Source of the DNA: an uncultured Bacteroides sp.
GTDB lineage: Bacteria > Bacteroidota > Bacteroidia > Bacteroidales > Bacteroidaceae
Direction: 5' to 3'
Length of the DNA stretch: 64,000 bases
NCBI GenBank assembly: GCA_900755095.1
Contig: CAAEFE010000013.1
Location: 1 to 64,000 of the forward strand
Below the pieces are notes generated by a model, which saw only the letters and a list, made by a program, of their open reading frames with translations, made no database searches and had not been told where the DNA came from. This document shows, one piece after another, positions 37,471-46,856 of the stretch (within the stretch, counting starts at the first letter, position 1; each line of letters starts with the position of its first letter). The position numbers and the translations under genes are program-made.

Positions 37471-39378
37471 ATGAAAATTTTATCTATCCATGATTTGGCA
37501 ACAATCAGGAAGAGAGCAGAGCACAATCTTTCATTGCGCGAAGAAAGTAATGAAAAGGTGACTGAAAAGTGTTACGGACTGGCATCCGGTGCACAACATC
37601 TTCAGATTCTGATCTGCGGTGGTACAGGCTGTAAGGCATCTTCCAGCCAGGGTATTACAGACAATCTTCTAAAAGCCATTAAAAAGAACGAAATCACCGA
37701 CAAAGTAGAAGTCATCACCGTAGGCTGTTTCGGCTTCTGTGAAAAAGGTCCTATCGTGAAAATCATCCCCGATAATACCTTTTACACCCAAGTCACTCCC
37801 GAAGATGCGGAAGAAATCATCAACGAGCATATCATCGGAGGACGAAGAATCGAACGGTTGCTATATGTAGATCCTAAAACGGAACATACCGTCAGCGACT
37901 CCAAGCACATGGATTTCTACCGGAAACAACTCCGCATTGCATTGCGTAACTGTGGTTTTATCGATCCCGAAAATATCGAAGAGTATATCGCCCGTGAAGG
38001 ATACTTTGCATTGGCCGATTGCCTGCTTAACAAACAGCCGACGGACGTTATTGATATTATCAAACGTTCGGGACTTCGCGGACGTGGCGGTGGCGGTTTC
38101 CCAACGGGACTGAAATGGGAATTTGCCAACAAACAACAGTCAGATGTCAAATACGTGGTTTGTAACGCCGACGAAGGAGATCCCGGTGCATTCATGGACC
38201 GTTCCATTATGGAGGGCGATCCACATTCGATTGTAGAAGCGATGTGTGTCTGCGGTTATTCCATCGGGTCCACCAAAGGATTAGTATATATCCGTGCCGA
38301 ATATCCGTTAGCTATCAACCGACTGAAAACAGCTATCAATCAGGCACGCGAATACGGATTACTGGGGGATCATATCTTAGGAACAGATTTCAGTTTCGAC
38401 ATAGAAATACGTTACGGAGCCGGAGCTTTTGTATGCGGAGAAGAAACTGCCCTTATTCATTCGATGGAAGGAAAACGGGGAGAGCCGACCCTGAAACCTC
38501 CCTTCCCTGCCGAATCCGGTTATCTGGGAAAACCAACCAATGTGAATAATGTGGAAACGCTTGCCAACATTCCCATTATTCTAACTAAAGGAGCCGACTG
38601 GTTTGCAACGATTGGCACAGAACGTTCCAAAGGAACCAAAGTGTTTGCTCTTGCCGGAAAGATTAATAATGTCGGACTGATCGAAGTGCCGATGGGAACT
38701 ACTCTTCGGGAAGTAATCTACGAAATCGGAGGAGGCATCAAAGGCGGAAAGAAGTTCAAAGCTGTACAAACAGGAGGACCGTCAGGCGGCTGTCTGACAG
38801 AAAAACATCTGGACACTCCCATTGACTTTGACAACCTTCTCTCGGCCGGTTCCATGATGGGTTCAGGAGGGATGATTGTCATGGATGAGGACGACTGCAT
38901 GGTATCCGTAGCCCGCTTTTATCTGGATTTTACAGTGGAAGAGTCCTGCGGGAAATGCACACCTTGCCGCATTGGAAACAAACGTCTGTTGGAACTACTG
39001 AACAAGATTACAGAAGGAAAAGGCACAGAAAAAGACCTGGACACACTTGCCACTTTGGGACAAGTCATCAAAGATACGGCCCTCTGCGGACTGGGACAAA
39101 CCTCTCCGAATCCCGTTTTATCCACATTGGATAACTTCTACGATGAATATATGGAACACGTACGGGATAAGACTTGTCGCGCCAAGCAATGTAAATCACT
39201 ATTAACATATACCATCAGTCCGGAACGTTGCATTGGTTGTCATCTATGCGCCAAAAACTGTCCGGCGGATGCTATCAGCGGACTGGTGCGCAAACCACAT
39301 GTCATTGCTCCCGATAAATGTATCAAGTGCGGCATGTGCATGGCACGCTGCAAATTCAATGCTATTCTTGTCTGCTAA
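37471..39378 (+). CDS. hydB: NAD(H)-dependent [FeFe] hydrogenase, NuoF-like subunit
   Basis: The 635-residue product has a thioredoxin-like [2Fe-2S] domain (C49, C54, C86, C90), the NuoF flavoprotein core with the NADH site GRGGGGFPTG (about 204-213) and FMN site NADEGDPGAF, a [4Fe-4S] motif ESCGKCTPC (about 490), and a C-terminal two-cluster ferredoxin (CIGCHLCAKNC, CIKCGMCMARC). This fits HydB of trimeric hydrogenases, which exchange electrons between NADH (and often ferredoxin) and the H-cluster subunit. It lies 13 bp upstream of hydA. It is not a complex I subunit, because the neighbour carries the H-cluster. Confidence 0.93.
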   Translation: MKILSIHDLATIRKRAEHNLSLREESNEKVTEKCYGLASGAQHLQILICGGTGCKASSSQGITDNLLKAIKKNEITDKVEVITVGCFGFCEKGPIVKIIPDNTFYTQVTPEDAEEIINEHIIGGRRIERLLYVDPKTEHTVSDSKHMDFYRKQLRIALRNCGFIDPENIEEYIAREGYFALADCLLNKQPTDVIDIIKRSGLRGRGGGGFPTGLKWEFANKQQSDVKYVVCNADEGDPGAFMDRSIMEGDPHSIVEAMCVCGYSIGSTKGLVYIRAEYPLAINRLKTAINQAREYGLLGDHILGTDFSFDIEIRYGAGAFVCGEETALIHSMEGKRGEPTLKPPFPAESGYLGKPTNVNNVETLANIPIILTKGADWFATIGTERSKGTKVFALAGKINNVGLIEVPMGTTLREVIYEIGGGIKGGKKFKAVQTGGPSGGCLTEKHLDTPIDFDNLLSAGSMMGSGGMIVMDEDDCMVSVARFYLDFTVEESCGKCTPCRIGNKRLLELLNKITEGKGTEKDLDTLATLGQVIKDTALCGLGQTSPNPVLSTLDNFYDEYMEHVRDKTCRAKQCKSLLTYTISPERCIGCHLCAKNCPADAISGLVRKPHVIAPDKCIKCGMCMARCKFNAILVC

Positions 39379-39391
39379 AATCTTATTTACT

Positions 39392-41159
39392 ATGGAAGAA
39401 AAACAAATTACTCTCCAGATAGACGGTCATTTCATCACTGTGCCCGAGGGAAGCACTATTCTTGAAGCCGCTATCAAAATCGGTATCAATATACCTACGC
39501 TGTGTCATATCGACCTGAAAGGAACCTGTATAAAAAATAATCCGGCTTCCTGCCGTATTTGTGTGGTTGAAGTGATGGGACGGCGCAACCTGGCTCCTGC
39601 CTGCGCTACCCGTTGCACGGAGGGCATGGTAGTAAAAACCAGTACCCTGCGCGTAATGAACGCTCGCAAAGTGGTGGCTGAACTGATCCTTTCGGATCAC
39701 CCCAATGACTGCCTCACTTGCCCTAAATGCGGCAACTGCGAGCTCCAAACGTTAGCACTGCGTTTCAACATTCGCGAAATGCCTTTCAATGGCGGTGAGC
39801 TGTCCCCCCCGCAAACGGGAAATTACCGCTTCTATCGTCCGTAATATGGATAAATGCATTTTCTGTCGCCGTTGTGAAAGTGTTTGCAATGATGTACAGA
39901 CGGTCGGAGCATTGGGTGCCATCCGTCGCGGATTCAATACAACCATCGCTCCTGCCTTTGACCGAATGATGACAGAAAGTGAATGTACTTACTGCGGTCA
40001 GTGCGTGGCTGTCTGTCCCGTAGGCGCATTAACAGAACGTGACTACACCAACCGTCTGCTCGACGATCTGGCTAATCCGGACAAAGTAGTGATTGTGCAG
40101 ACCGCACCTGCCGTACGGGCGGCCCTAGGTGAAGAATTCGGATTTCCTCCCGGCACTCTGGTAACCGGGAAAATGGTGTATGCACTTCGCGAACTGGGAT
40201 TCGACTATGTATTCGATACTGATTTTGCAGCCGACCTTACCATTATGGAAGAGGGTTCTGAAATTCTGAACCGCCTGACACGTTATCTCAACGGGGATAA
40301 ATCCGTACGATTACCTATCCTGACTTCCTGCTGTCCGGCATGGGTCAACTTCTTCGAACATCATTTCCCGGACATGCTGGACATTCCGTCCACCGCCCGC
40401 TCCCCACAACAGATGTTCGGTTCCATTGCCAAATCCTATTGGGCGGAGAAAATGGGCATACCCAGAGAAAAACTGGTTGTCGTATCTATCATGCCTTGTC
40501 TGGCTAAAAAGTACGAATGTGCACGTGATGAATTCAAAGTGAACGGTATCCCCGATGTGGATTATTCTATCTCTACCCGTGAACTGGCACGACTAATTAA
40601 ACGTGCCAATATCGGGTTCCCTCTCGTACTGGACAGCCCATTCGACAACCCGATGGGTGAATCGACAGGTGCCGGTGTCATTTTCGGAACAACAGGTGGT
40701 GTAATGGAAGCCGCCCTCCGTTCTGTCTATGAAATCTATACCGGAGAAACTTTGAAAAATGTAAATTTCGAACAGGTACGCGGACTAAATGGCGTCCGTC
40801 GTGCTACCATTAACCTAAACGGATTTGAATTAAAAGTAGGCATCGCACACGGACTAGGCAACGCTCGTCATCTACTGGAAGATATACGGAACGGACATAA
40901 CGAATATCATGTAATCGAAATTATGGCTTGCCCCGGAGGCTGTATCGGTGGCGGCGGGCAGCCTTTGCATCACGGCAACTCGGAAATACTCTATGCACGC
41001 GCCAACGCACTTTACCGTGAAGACGCCAACAAACCTTTGCGCAAATCGCACGAGAATCCGTATATCAAGACATTATACGAGGATTATCTCGGCAAACCGC
41101 TAGGTGAGAAATCGGAAACTCTCCTGCATACGCATTATTTCAACAAAGCGATTGATTAA
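39392..41159 (+). CDS. hydA: [FeFe] hydrogenase catalytic subunit, interrupted by a C7-tract frameshift
   Basis: The frame from the ATG at 39392 encodes a [2Fe-2S] domain (C38, C54, C57, C71) and a His-ligated cluster motif (HPNDCLTCPKCGNC, H103), then runs to a TAA at 39844. Removing one C from the seven-C tract at 39804-39810 restores one 588-residue protein: PFNGGELSPRKREI, then CIFCRRCESVC and CTYCGQCVAVC clusters, then the three H-cluster motifs TSCCPAWV, MPCLAKK and MACPGGCIGGGG. Every other motif is intact, so this is either a sequencing/assembly error or a real slippage site. The second half could also start at an ATG at 39846. HydA reduces protons or oxidises H2 in fermentation. Confidence 0.88.
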
Positions 41160-41166
41160 CTTTTAA

Positions 41167-41655
41167 ATGAAGAGTATTATGTCAGATATCAAACTAGCCT
41201 GTGACATGGCAGAGCAAATCAAAACGATCTGCGACAAGCATGGAAACAAACCGGGCGAACTTATCAATATTTTGCATGAGGCACAGCATTTGCAAGGGTA
41301 TCTACCCGAGGAAACGCAACGGATTATCGCTTCCAAACTTGGAATTCCCGTATCGAAAGTGTATGGTGTCGTCACTTTCTATACTTTCTTTACCATGACT
41401 CCCAAAGGAAAACATCCCATCTCTGTTTGCATGGGTACAGCTTGTTATGTACGTGGTTCAGAAAAACTGCTGGAAGAGTTCAAACGTGTATTAGGTATCG
41501 AAGTCGGTGACACTACCCCGGACGGAAAGTTCTCATTAGACTGTCTGCGTTGTGTAGGCGCCTGCGGACTGGCTCCGGTAGTGATGATCGGCGAGAAGGT
41601 ATATGGTCGATTACAACCGGTAGATGTAAAGAAGATTATTGAAGAATTGGAATAA
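41167..41655 (+). CDS. hydC: NuoE-like [2Fe-2S] subunit of the hydrogenase
   Basis: The 162-residue product has the NuoE helical N-terminus (LINILHEAQHLQGYLP) and thioredoxin-like [2Fe-2S] ligands in CMGTACYVRG and CLRCVGACGLAP. It starts 7 bp after hydA; a second ATG at 41179 (MSDIKL) with a purine-rich stretch upstream is an equally good start. It completes the hydB-hydA-hydC trimer, transferring electrons to or from the NADH-binding subunit. A hairpin follows at 41683-41714. Confidence 0.93.
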   Translation: MKSIMSDIKLACDMAEQIKTICDKHGNKPGELINILHEAQHLQGYLPEETQRIIASKLGIPVSKVYGVVTFYTFFTMTPKGKHPISVCMGTACYVRGSEKLLEEFKRVLGIEVGDTTPDGKFSLDCLRCVGACGLAPVVMIGEKVYGRLQPVDVKKIIEELE

Positions 41656-41682
41656 CCGAATTCCCGAAAACAATATAAAACA

Positions 41683-41714
41683 AACGGCTGCCTTGATAAG
41701 TCAAAACAGCCGTT
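41683..41714 (+). terminator. Hairpin downstream of hydC
   Basis: AACGGCTG (41683-41690) pairs with CAGCCGTT (41707-41714), with a further TTGA/TCAA pairing in the loop. The T-run is weak. It lies 27 bp after the stop codon and is the likely end of the hydrogenase transcript. Confidence 0.6.
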
Positions 41715-41743
41715 CATTAATATTAAAATGTAAAAAAATGATG

Positions 41744-41831
41744 CGGAGAGAACGAGATTCGAACTCGTGATACCCTTTAGGGGTATACACGCTTTCCAGG
41801 CGTGCCTCTTCAACCACTCGAGCACCTCTCC
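41744..41831 (-). tRNA. tRNA-Ser, anticodon GGA
   Basis: Read on the minus strand the 88-nt sequence has acceptor GGAGAGG paired with TCTCTCC, a serine-type long variable arm (TACCCCTAAAGGGTA), anticodon loop CTGGAAA and T-loop GTTCGAATC. The discriminator is G; no full CCA is encoded. Confidence 0.95.
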
Positions 41832-41897
41832 TTACAATTACCAACTAGAGAAAAAACTCTCCATAAAAACAGAAAGCAGCAAAAAGCTGCTTTCTAG

Positions 41898-41982
41898 CGG
41901 AGAGACAGGGATTCGAACCCCGGGTACCTCGCAGTACAACGGTTTTCAAGACCGCCGCAATCGACCACTCTGCCACCTCTCC
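41898..41982 (-). tRNA. tRNA-Ser, anticodon TGA
   Basis: Read on the minus strand the 85-nt sequence has the same acceptor stem as its neighbour, anticodon loop CTTGAAA, a long variable arm (TGTACTGCGAGGTA region) and T-loop GTTCGAATC. It lies 66 bp upstream of the tRNA-Ser(GGA) gene; the two are probably one transcript. Confidence 0.95.
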
Positions 41983-42109
41983 AAAACTTCTTTATCAGAA
42001 GTGCTTTTCGTTAAAAGCGGTGCAAAGGTACGAATATATTTTAAACTTACAAGAGTTTTCACAAAAAAAAATCACGAACATCATTTCCAAAGAATAGCAA
42101 TATCTAGGT

Positions 42110-42177
42110 ATTTTATGTTGAAAAGCATAAAATAGAGCATATTTATGCTGATTATATGAAAAAACGTTGTAACTTTG
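42110..42177 (+). promoter_or_regulatory. pflB promoter with two adjacent palindromes
   Basis: TAACTTTG (42170-42177) is a perfect TAnnTTTG -7 element 46 bp before the pflB ATG. Upstream lie two dyads: ATTTTATG-N8-CATAAAAT (42110-42133) and AGCATA-TT-TATGCT (42136-42149), whose distance from the -7 element places them over or just above the -33 region. Their size fits binding sites of a dimeric regulator such as a Crp/Fnr-type protein; the identity is not known. Confidence 0.5.
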
Positions 42178-42223
42178 TGCGCTCTAAAGAAAAGGATAAC
42201 TACAACCTCTAATTTTATCATTT

Positions 42224-44452
42224 ATGGAATTAAATAAGATCTTTAAAGACGGTCTTTGGAGCACTGAAATCAATGTCAGAGATTTCGTAAGTCATAACAT
42301 CACTCCGTATTACGGAGATGCTTCTTTCCTCGAAGGACCTACCGAACGCACAAAAGCTGTATGGAACCGCTGCCTCGAAGCACTGGCAGAAGAAAGAGCC
42401 AATAACGGAGTACGCTCACTGGATAATGTCACCGTCTCAACCATCACTTCTCATAAAGCCGGATATATCGACAAAGAAAACGAACTGATCGTCGGTCTGC
42501 AGACAGACGAACTTCTGAAACGTGCCATCAAGCCTTTCGGAGGTATCAATGTGGTAAGCAAAGCCTGCCACGAAAACGGCGTGGAAGTGGACGACCGCGT
42601 AAAAGATATATTCACTCACTACCGCAAGACGCACAACGACGGAGTATTTGACGTATATACCGAAGAAATCCGTTCGTTCCGTTCTCTGGGATTCCTCACC
42701 GGACTTCCTGACAACTATGCCCGCGGACGTATCATCGGCGACTACCGCCGTATGGCTCTCTATGGTATCGACCGATTGATTGAGGCAAAAAAAGAAGATT
42801 TGCGTAACCTTACCGGTCCGATGACCGAAGCCCGCATCCGCCTGCGCGAAGAAGTGGCAGAGCAAATCAAGGCATTGAAGGACATGAAGGTAATGGGCGA
42901 ATACTACGGACTCGACTTGAGCCGTCCTGCCTACACCGCACAAGAAGCAGTACAATGGGTATACATGGCTTACCTTGCTGCCGTAAAAGAACAAGACGGT
43001 GCTGCCATGTCACTGGGTAACGTCTCTTCGTTCCTCGACATTTATATGGAATATGAATTGAGCAAAGGAACCATCACAGAATCTTTCGCACAGGAGCTGA
43101 TCGACCAATTTGTCATCAAACTGCGTATGGTGCGCCACCTGCGTATGCAATCTTACAACGACATCTTTGCCGGCGACCCGACATGGGTAACCGAATCCCT
43201 GGGCGGACGCCTCAACGACGGACGCACGAAGGTGACAAAGACTTCTTTCCGCTTCCTGCAAACACTCTACAACCTCGGCCCTTCACCGGAACCGAACCTG
43301 ACTGTATTGTGGAGCCCGGAACTTCCGGAAGGATTCAAAGAATTCTGCGCAAAAGTATCTATCGACACTTCTTCCATCCAATATGAAAACGACGACCTGA
43401 TGCGTGAAGTACGCCAGTCTGACGACTACGGAATCGCATGCTGCGTATCTTATCAGGAAATCGGAAAACAAATCCAATTCTTCGGCGCACGTTGCAACCT
43501 GGCAAAAGCCCTGCTGCTTGCCATCAACGGCGGACGTTGCGAAAACACCGGTACGGTAATGGTGAAAAATATCCCCGTACTAACCAGCGACACACTGAAC
43601 TTCGAAGAAGTAATGAGCAACTACAAGAAGGTATTGACAGAAATCGCCCGTGTTTACAACGAAGCGATGAACATCATCCATTATATGCATGATAAGTATT
43701 ACTACGAAAAAGCCCAAATGGCTCTTGTAGATACCAACCCACGCATCAACCTTGCTTATGGTGTAGCCGGACTTTCTATCGCCCTCGATTCACTGTCGGC
43801 CATCAAATATGCCAAAGTAACTGCACGCCGCAACGACATCGGTCTGACAGAAGGTTTCGATATTCAAGGCGAATTCCCTTGCTTCGGTAATGACAACGAC
43901 AAGGTAGACCACCTGGGTGTTGACCTGGTCTATTTCTTCAGCGAAGAATTGAAGAAACTTCCGGTTTACAAAAATGCCCGTCCTACTTTATCTTTGCTCA
44001 CCATCACTTCCAACGTGATGTATGGCAAGAAGACAGGTGCTACTCCCGACGGACGCGCCAAAGGTGTCGCTTTTGCTCCGGGAGCCAACCCTATGCACGG
44101 ACGTGACAAGAACGGTGCCATCGCCTCTTTGAGTTCCGTAGCGAAATTACGTTACCGCGACTCACAGGACGGTATCAGCAACACTTTCTCCATCGTCCCC
44201 AAATCACTGGGAGCTACTGAAGAGGATCGCGTAGAAAATCTGGTGACAATGATGGATGGCTATTTCACCAAAGGCGCTCACCACCTGAACGTGAACGTAC
44301 TGAACCGTGAAATGCTTTACGATGCCATGGAACATCCGGAAAAATATCCGCAACTCACCATCCGTGTTTCCGGTTATGCCGTAAACTTCGTGAAGTTGAG
44401 CCGCGAACATCAATTGGAAGTTATCAGCCGTAGCTTCCACGAACGTATGTAA
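42224..44452 (+). CDS. pflB: Formate C-acetyltransferase (pyruvate formate-lyase)
   Basis: The 742-residue glycyl-radical enzyme has the adjacent active-site cysteines (C406-C407 in IACCVSYQE), a pyruvate-site block ([14 protein letters not shown]) and the C-terminal glycyl-radical loop RVSGYAVNF with Gly717. It converts pyruvate and CoA to acetyl-CoA and formate under anaerobic conditions. Its activase gene follows by 15 bp. Confidence 0.97.
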   Translation: MELNKIFKDGLWSTEINVRDFVSHNITPYYGDASFLEGPTERTKAVWNRCLEALAEERANNGVRSLDNVTVSTITSHKAGYIDKENELIVGLQTDELLKRAIKPFGGINVVSKACHENGVEVDDRVKDIFTHYRKTHNDGVFDVYTEEIRSFRSLGFLTGLPDNYARGRIIGDYRRMALYGIDRLIEAKKEDLRNLTGPMTEARIRLREEVAEQIKALKDMKVMGEYYGLDLSRPAYTAQEAVQWVYMAYLAAVKEQDGAAMSLGNVSSFLDIYMEYELSKGTITESFAQELIDQFVIKLRMVRHLRMQSYNDIFAGDPTWVTESLGGRLNDGRTKVTKTSFRFLQTLYNLGPSPEPNLTVLWSPELPEGFKEFCAKVSIDTSSIQYENDDLMREVRQSDDYGIACCVSYQEIGKQIQFFGARCNLAKALLLAINGGRCENTGTVMVKNIPVLTSDTLNFEEVMSNYKKVLTEIARVYNEAMNIIHYMHDKYYYEKAQMALVDTNPRINLAYGVAGLSIALDSLSAIKYAKVTARRNDIGLTEGFDIQGEFPCFGNDNDKVDHLGVDLVYFFSEELKKLPVYKNARPTLSLLTITSNVMYGKKTGATPDGRAKGVAFAPGANPMHGRDKNGAIASLSSVAKLRYRDSQDGISNTFSIVPKSLGATEEDRVENLVTMMDGYFTKGAHHLNVNVLNREMLYDAMEHPEKYPQLTIRVSGYAVNFVKLSREHQLEVISRSFHERM

Positions 44453-44467
44453 TCAGATCTACTCAAT

Positions 44468-45196
44468 ATGACGATAAACGTACATTCATACGAAAGTATG
44501 GGAACATTCGACGGGCCGGGCTTACGGCTCGTCGTTTTTCTTCAAGGATGCAATTTCCGCTGCCTGTATTGCGCCAACCCTGACACAATAGCCGGGAAAG
44601 GAGGCACACCTACTCCACCGGAAGAAATCGTCCGCATGGCTATGAGCCAACGTCCTTTTTTCGGGAAACGCGGAGGAGTCACTTTCTCCGGAGGAGAACC
44701 TACGTTTCAGGCCAAAGCACTAGTCCCTTTAGTGCGTGAACTGAAAGAAAAGGGAATACATGTATGCATAGACAGCAACGGCGGTATCTGGAACGAAGAA
44801 GTTGAAGAACTTTTCAAACTGACGGATCTTGTATTGCTGGATATTAAAGAGTTCAATCCGGCACGCCATCAAGCACTGACCGGAAGAAGTAACGAGCAAA
44901 CCATCCGCACGGCAGCATGGCTGGAAGAAAACGAGAAACCTTTCTGGCTGCGTTATGTATTAGTGCCCGGATACAGCGATTTCGAGGAAGACATCCGCCG
45001 TTTAGGAGAAGCTCTGGGAAAATATAAGATGGTGCAACGAGTGGAAATCCTGCCTTATCATACATTAGGCGTACATAAGTATGAAGCGATGGAGCAGGAA
45101 TACAAGCTGAAAGACGTAAAAGAAAATACCCCCGAACAACTTGAAAAAGCTGCGGAGGTATTTAAAGAGTATTTCACTACTGTGGTGGTCAATTAA
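44468..45196 (+). CDS. pflA: Pyruvate formate-lyase activating enzyme (radical SAM)
   Basis: The 242-residue product has the radical-SAM cluster motif CNFRCLYC (C28, C32, C35), the GGEPTFQ SAM-binding strand and YVLVPGYSD. It generates the glycyl radical on PflB using SAM and an electron. It ends inside a 12-bp hairpin that also serves as the terminator. Confidence 0.96.
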   Translation: MTINVHSYESMGTFDGPGLRLVVFLQGCNFRCLYCANPDTIAGKGGTPTPPEEIVRMAMSQRPFFGKRGGVTFSGGEPTFQAKALVPLVRELKEKGIHVCIDSNGGIWNEEVEELFKLTDLVLLDIKEFNPARHQALTGRSNEQTIRTAAWLEENEKPFWLRYVLVPGYSDFEEDIRRLGEALGKYKMVQRVEILPYHTLGVHKYEAMEQEYKLKDVKENTPEQLEKAAEVFKEYFTTVVVN

Positions 45197-45207
45197 CCAC
45201 CACAGTA
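45178..45207. terminator. Bidirectional terminator between pflA and the amidase gene
   Basis: TACTGTGGTGGT (45178-45189) and ACCACCACAGTA (45196-45207) are a perfect 12-bp stem around a 6-nt loop and overlap the pflA stop codon. The converging amidase gene ends 16 bp further on. Confidence 0.65.
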
Positions 45208-45223
45208 ATAAATAGGATAAAAA

Positions 45224-45667
45224 TCACCATGTCTCTGCTTTCACCTCGAAACAGGGACACTCTTTGATCCGCTCCCAAGGGTCAACAATTCCATTATAAT
45301 TGGTGTCAGGACTCAAATCACGGTGTCCCACCACTTTTGCATCCGGATAACGCTGCAACAGTTCGCGCACCAGGCGATGCAAAGATTCTTTCTGGCGGGA
45401 AGTACGCGTATCCGCTGCCTTTCCGTCCTCATCCAGTCCGCCTTCATAACACACCCCTAAACTAATCGCATTAAAACCGCGTGCATGAGCACCCACCGTA
45501 TCTTCATCCCTCATCGGCTCTATCTGTCCCGACTTGCGAATGTAGTAATGATACCCCCAACACGAAAAGCCCCGAAAGCGATGGGCAGTGTCCACATCCT
45601 TCGCCGTGAAGTCGCGATCAGCACGGGTAGCAGAGCAGTGAATCACAATCAGACTAATCTTTCTCAT
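45224..45667 (-). CDS. N-acetylmuramoyl-L-alanine amidase, T7-lysozyme type
   Basis: The 147-residue Amidase_2 domain protein begins LIVIHCSATRADRDFT, with Zn ligands H10, H115 (VVGHRDLSPD) and a Cys at 137 or 139, plus WGYHYYI near residue 37. It has no signal peptide, so like phage endolysins it needs help to reach the peptidoglycan. It overlaps the upstream 63-residue gene by 14 bp, suggesting coupled translation. It cleaves the bond between MurNAc and L-Ala. Confidence 0.9.
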   Translation of the reverse strand: MRKISLIVIHCSATRADRDFTAKDVDTAHRFRGFSCWGYHYYIRKSGQIEPMRDEDTVGAHARGFNAISLGVCYEGGLDEDGKAADTRTSRQKESLHRLVRELLQRYPDAKVVGHRDLSPDTNYNGIVDPWERIKECPCFEVKAETW

Positions 45668-45845
45668 CGTCCTTCTCCCTTTCCGTCGTTTTCACATTAC
45701 ACACTTCCTTATGGGTAGCATTGAAGCGCACCTCTCTCACAATTCTGTTCCGCTTTCTTTTTCCGAAGAAAGGCACAAGGAACATAATTACATCCAAAAT
45801 CTTAGTTACAATTTCTTTCATTTGATCCAATATTAAAGTTATCAT
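45654..45845 (-). CDS. Small single-membrane-helix protein, possible holin-like
   Basis: The 63-residue product has one hydrophobic stretch (VTKILDVIMFLVPFFG, about 13-28) followed by a strongly basic segment (KRKRNRIVRE) and a charged tail. It overlaps the HU-like gene by 4 bp and the amidase gene by 14 bp, so all three are probably one coupled operon. In related Bacteroides loci a small membrane protein also sits in this slot. A role in releasing the amidase is an inference; no family is recognised. Confidence 0.6.
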   Translation of the reverse strand: MITLILDQMKEIVTKILDVIMFLVPFFGKRKRNRIVREVRFNATHKEVCNVKTTEREKDDEKD

Positions 45846-46345
45846 GCTGCCGGATCCGGAGCTTCTCCGCTTCCACCACCGTCTGAACCACCACCGGAAC
45901 CTTTGTCATCGTCTTCTCCTTCATTGCCGCTACCGCCCGTTTGAGCCACCGCACGCGTCGTTACCTGCTGGTAGCTAAGAATCTTCGTGATGTCCGCCAA
46001 CGTCTTTCCGGGACGGAAAATAATATGGGCAGCCGTAATCAGCGAACTTGAAAACTCCTTGACCGACACAGCTCCTTCACTGTTCAACCCGATCTGCAAA
46101 CTGCCCAAATCACCCAGCCGGACTATTCTTCCCGCTTTCAACGCACGCTTCGCCTCATAAAGAATACCCGAAATGGCGGCACGCACATCTGTCTCCGTAC
46201 AGGTAGACCGACTGGTGATTCCTTCGCACAACTCTTCAAAATCCAACTCTCCCGAAGCCTGTGCCTGCGCGTAATACTTTGCCGACTCATCCTTTTTGGC
46301 AGGATTCTTGCGCGGCACTACTGAATAAGTTACTGTCATTGCCAT
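45842..46345 (-). CDS. HU-family DNA-binding protein (BVU_2165 type)
   Basis: The 167-residue product has an HU/IHF-like core (about 1-125: CEGITSRSTCTETDVRAAIS, RLGDLGSLQIGLNSEG, IIFRPGK) preceded by a PRKNPAKKDESAKYYAQAQ lead. A low-complexity acidic/glycine tail follows (GGSGNEGEDDDKGSGGGSDG). HU-like proteins bend DNA; this subgroup occurs in one- to three-gene units with amidase genes in Bacteroides. It starts 193 bp from the divergent DUF4248 gene. Met3 is an alternative start. Confidence 0.85.
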   Translation of the reverse strand: MAMTVTYSVVPRKNPAKKDESAKYYAQAQASGELDFEELCEGITSRSTCTETDVRAAISGILYEAKRALKAGRIVRLGDLGSLQIGLNSEGAVSVKEFSSSLITAAHIIFRPGKTLADITKILSYQQVTTRAVAQTGGSGNEGEDDDKGSGGGSDGGGSGEAPDPAA

Positions 46346-46538
46346 AATAAAATAATTTTAAGATTTCACACATTTCGAACGCGTTCCTTATTTGTTAACG
46401 ACATAAAGATAACACATTTTCCATCCTCCGGATTCCCCAACGAAGTTTCCTGATACTCTATGAATAATAATGACGTTATTCTTTTAATAAACCATTAATT
46501 TTCAGTAACTTTATAGCATAAACCAAACATTATTCATC

Positions 46539-46769
46539 ATGTATTATCCGGACCAGCCGTTTCATATCCGCACTTATAAAAAGTCGGAACTAGCTCATCT
46601 TTACAACCCCAACGTATGCCTTAAAGTAGCCTTACAAATACTACGTCGTTGGATTGTCTACAACCCTCCGCTCCTGCAAGAACTCGAACAAGAAGGCTAT
46701 CGTGCCCGCAACCGCCTTCTCTCTCCCCGGCAAGTGGCAACGATCATACGCTATTTGGGAGAACCCTAG
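46539..46769 (+). CDS. DUF4248 domain protein
   Basis: The 76-residue product matches the DUF4248 pattern (FHIRTYKKSELAHLYNPN ... ALQILRRWI ... LLSPRQVATIIRYLGEP), which looks like a small winged-helix or MerR-type DNA-binding fold. It lies 87 bp upstream of the VapE-type gene on the same strand and is a regular companion of that gene; it may regulate the divergent cassette. Function unknown. Confidence 0.75.
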   Translation: MYYPDQPFHIRTYKKSELAHLYNPNVCLKVALQILRRWIVYNPPLLQELEQEGYRARNRLLSPRQVATIIRYLGEP

Positions 46770-46856
46770 GAACTTAATCAAAAAAACGAAAAGTTCCATT
46801 CTATTATTTTACAAACAAATTTCTTTGCAACCGCAAATTAAAAAGAACAAACCAAC

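Noticed and set aside
37471..41655. Complex I (nuoE/nuoF) genes
   Set aside because: The gene between them carries all three H-cluster motifs of [FeFe] hydrogenase, and no other nuo genes are present.
41744..41982. tRNA-Ser genes as integration site for an island
   Set aside because: Neighbouring genes on both sides are core metabolism, and I see no repeated tRNA 3' fragment or integrase gene in the window.
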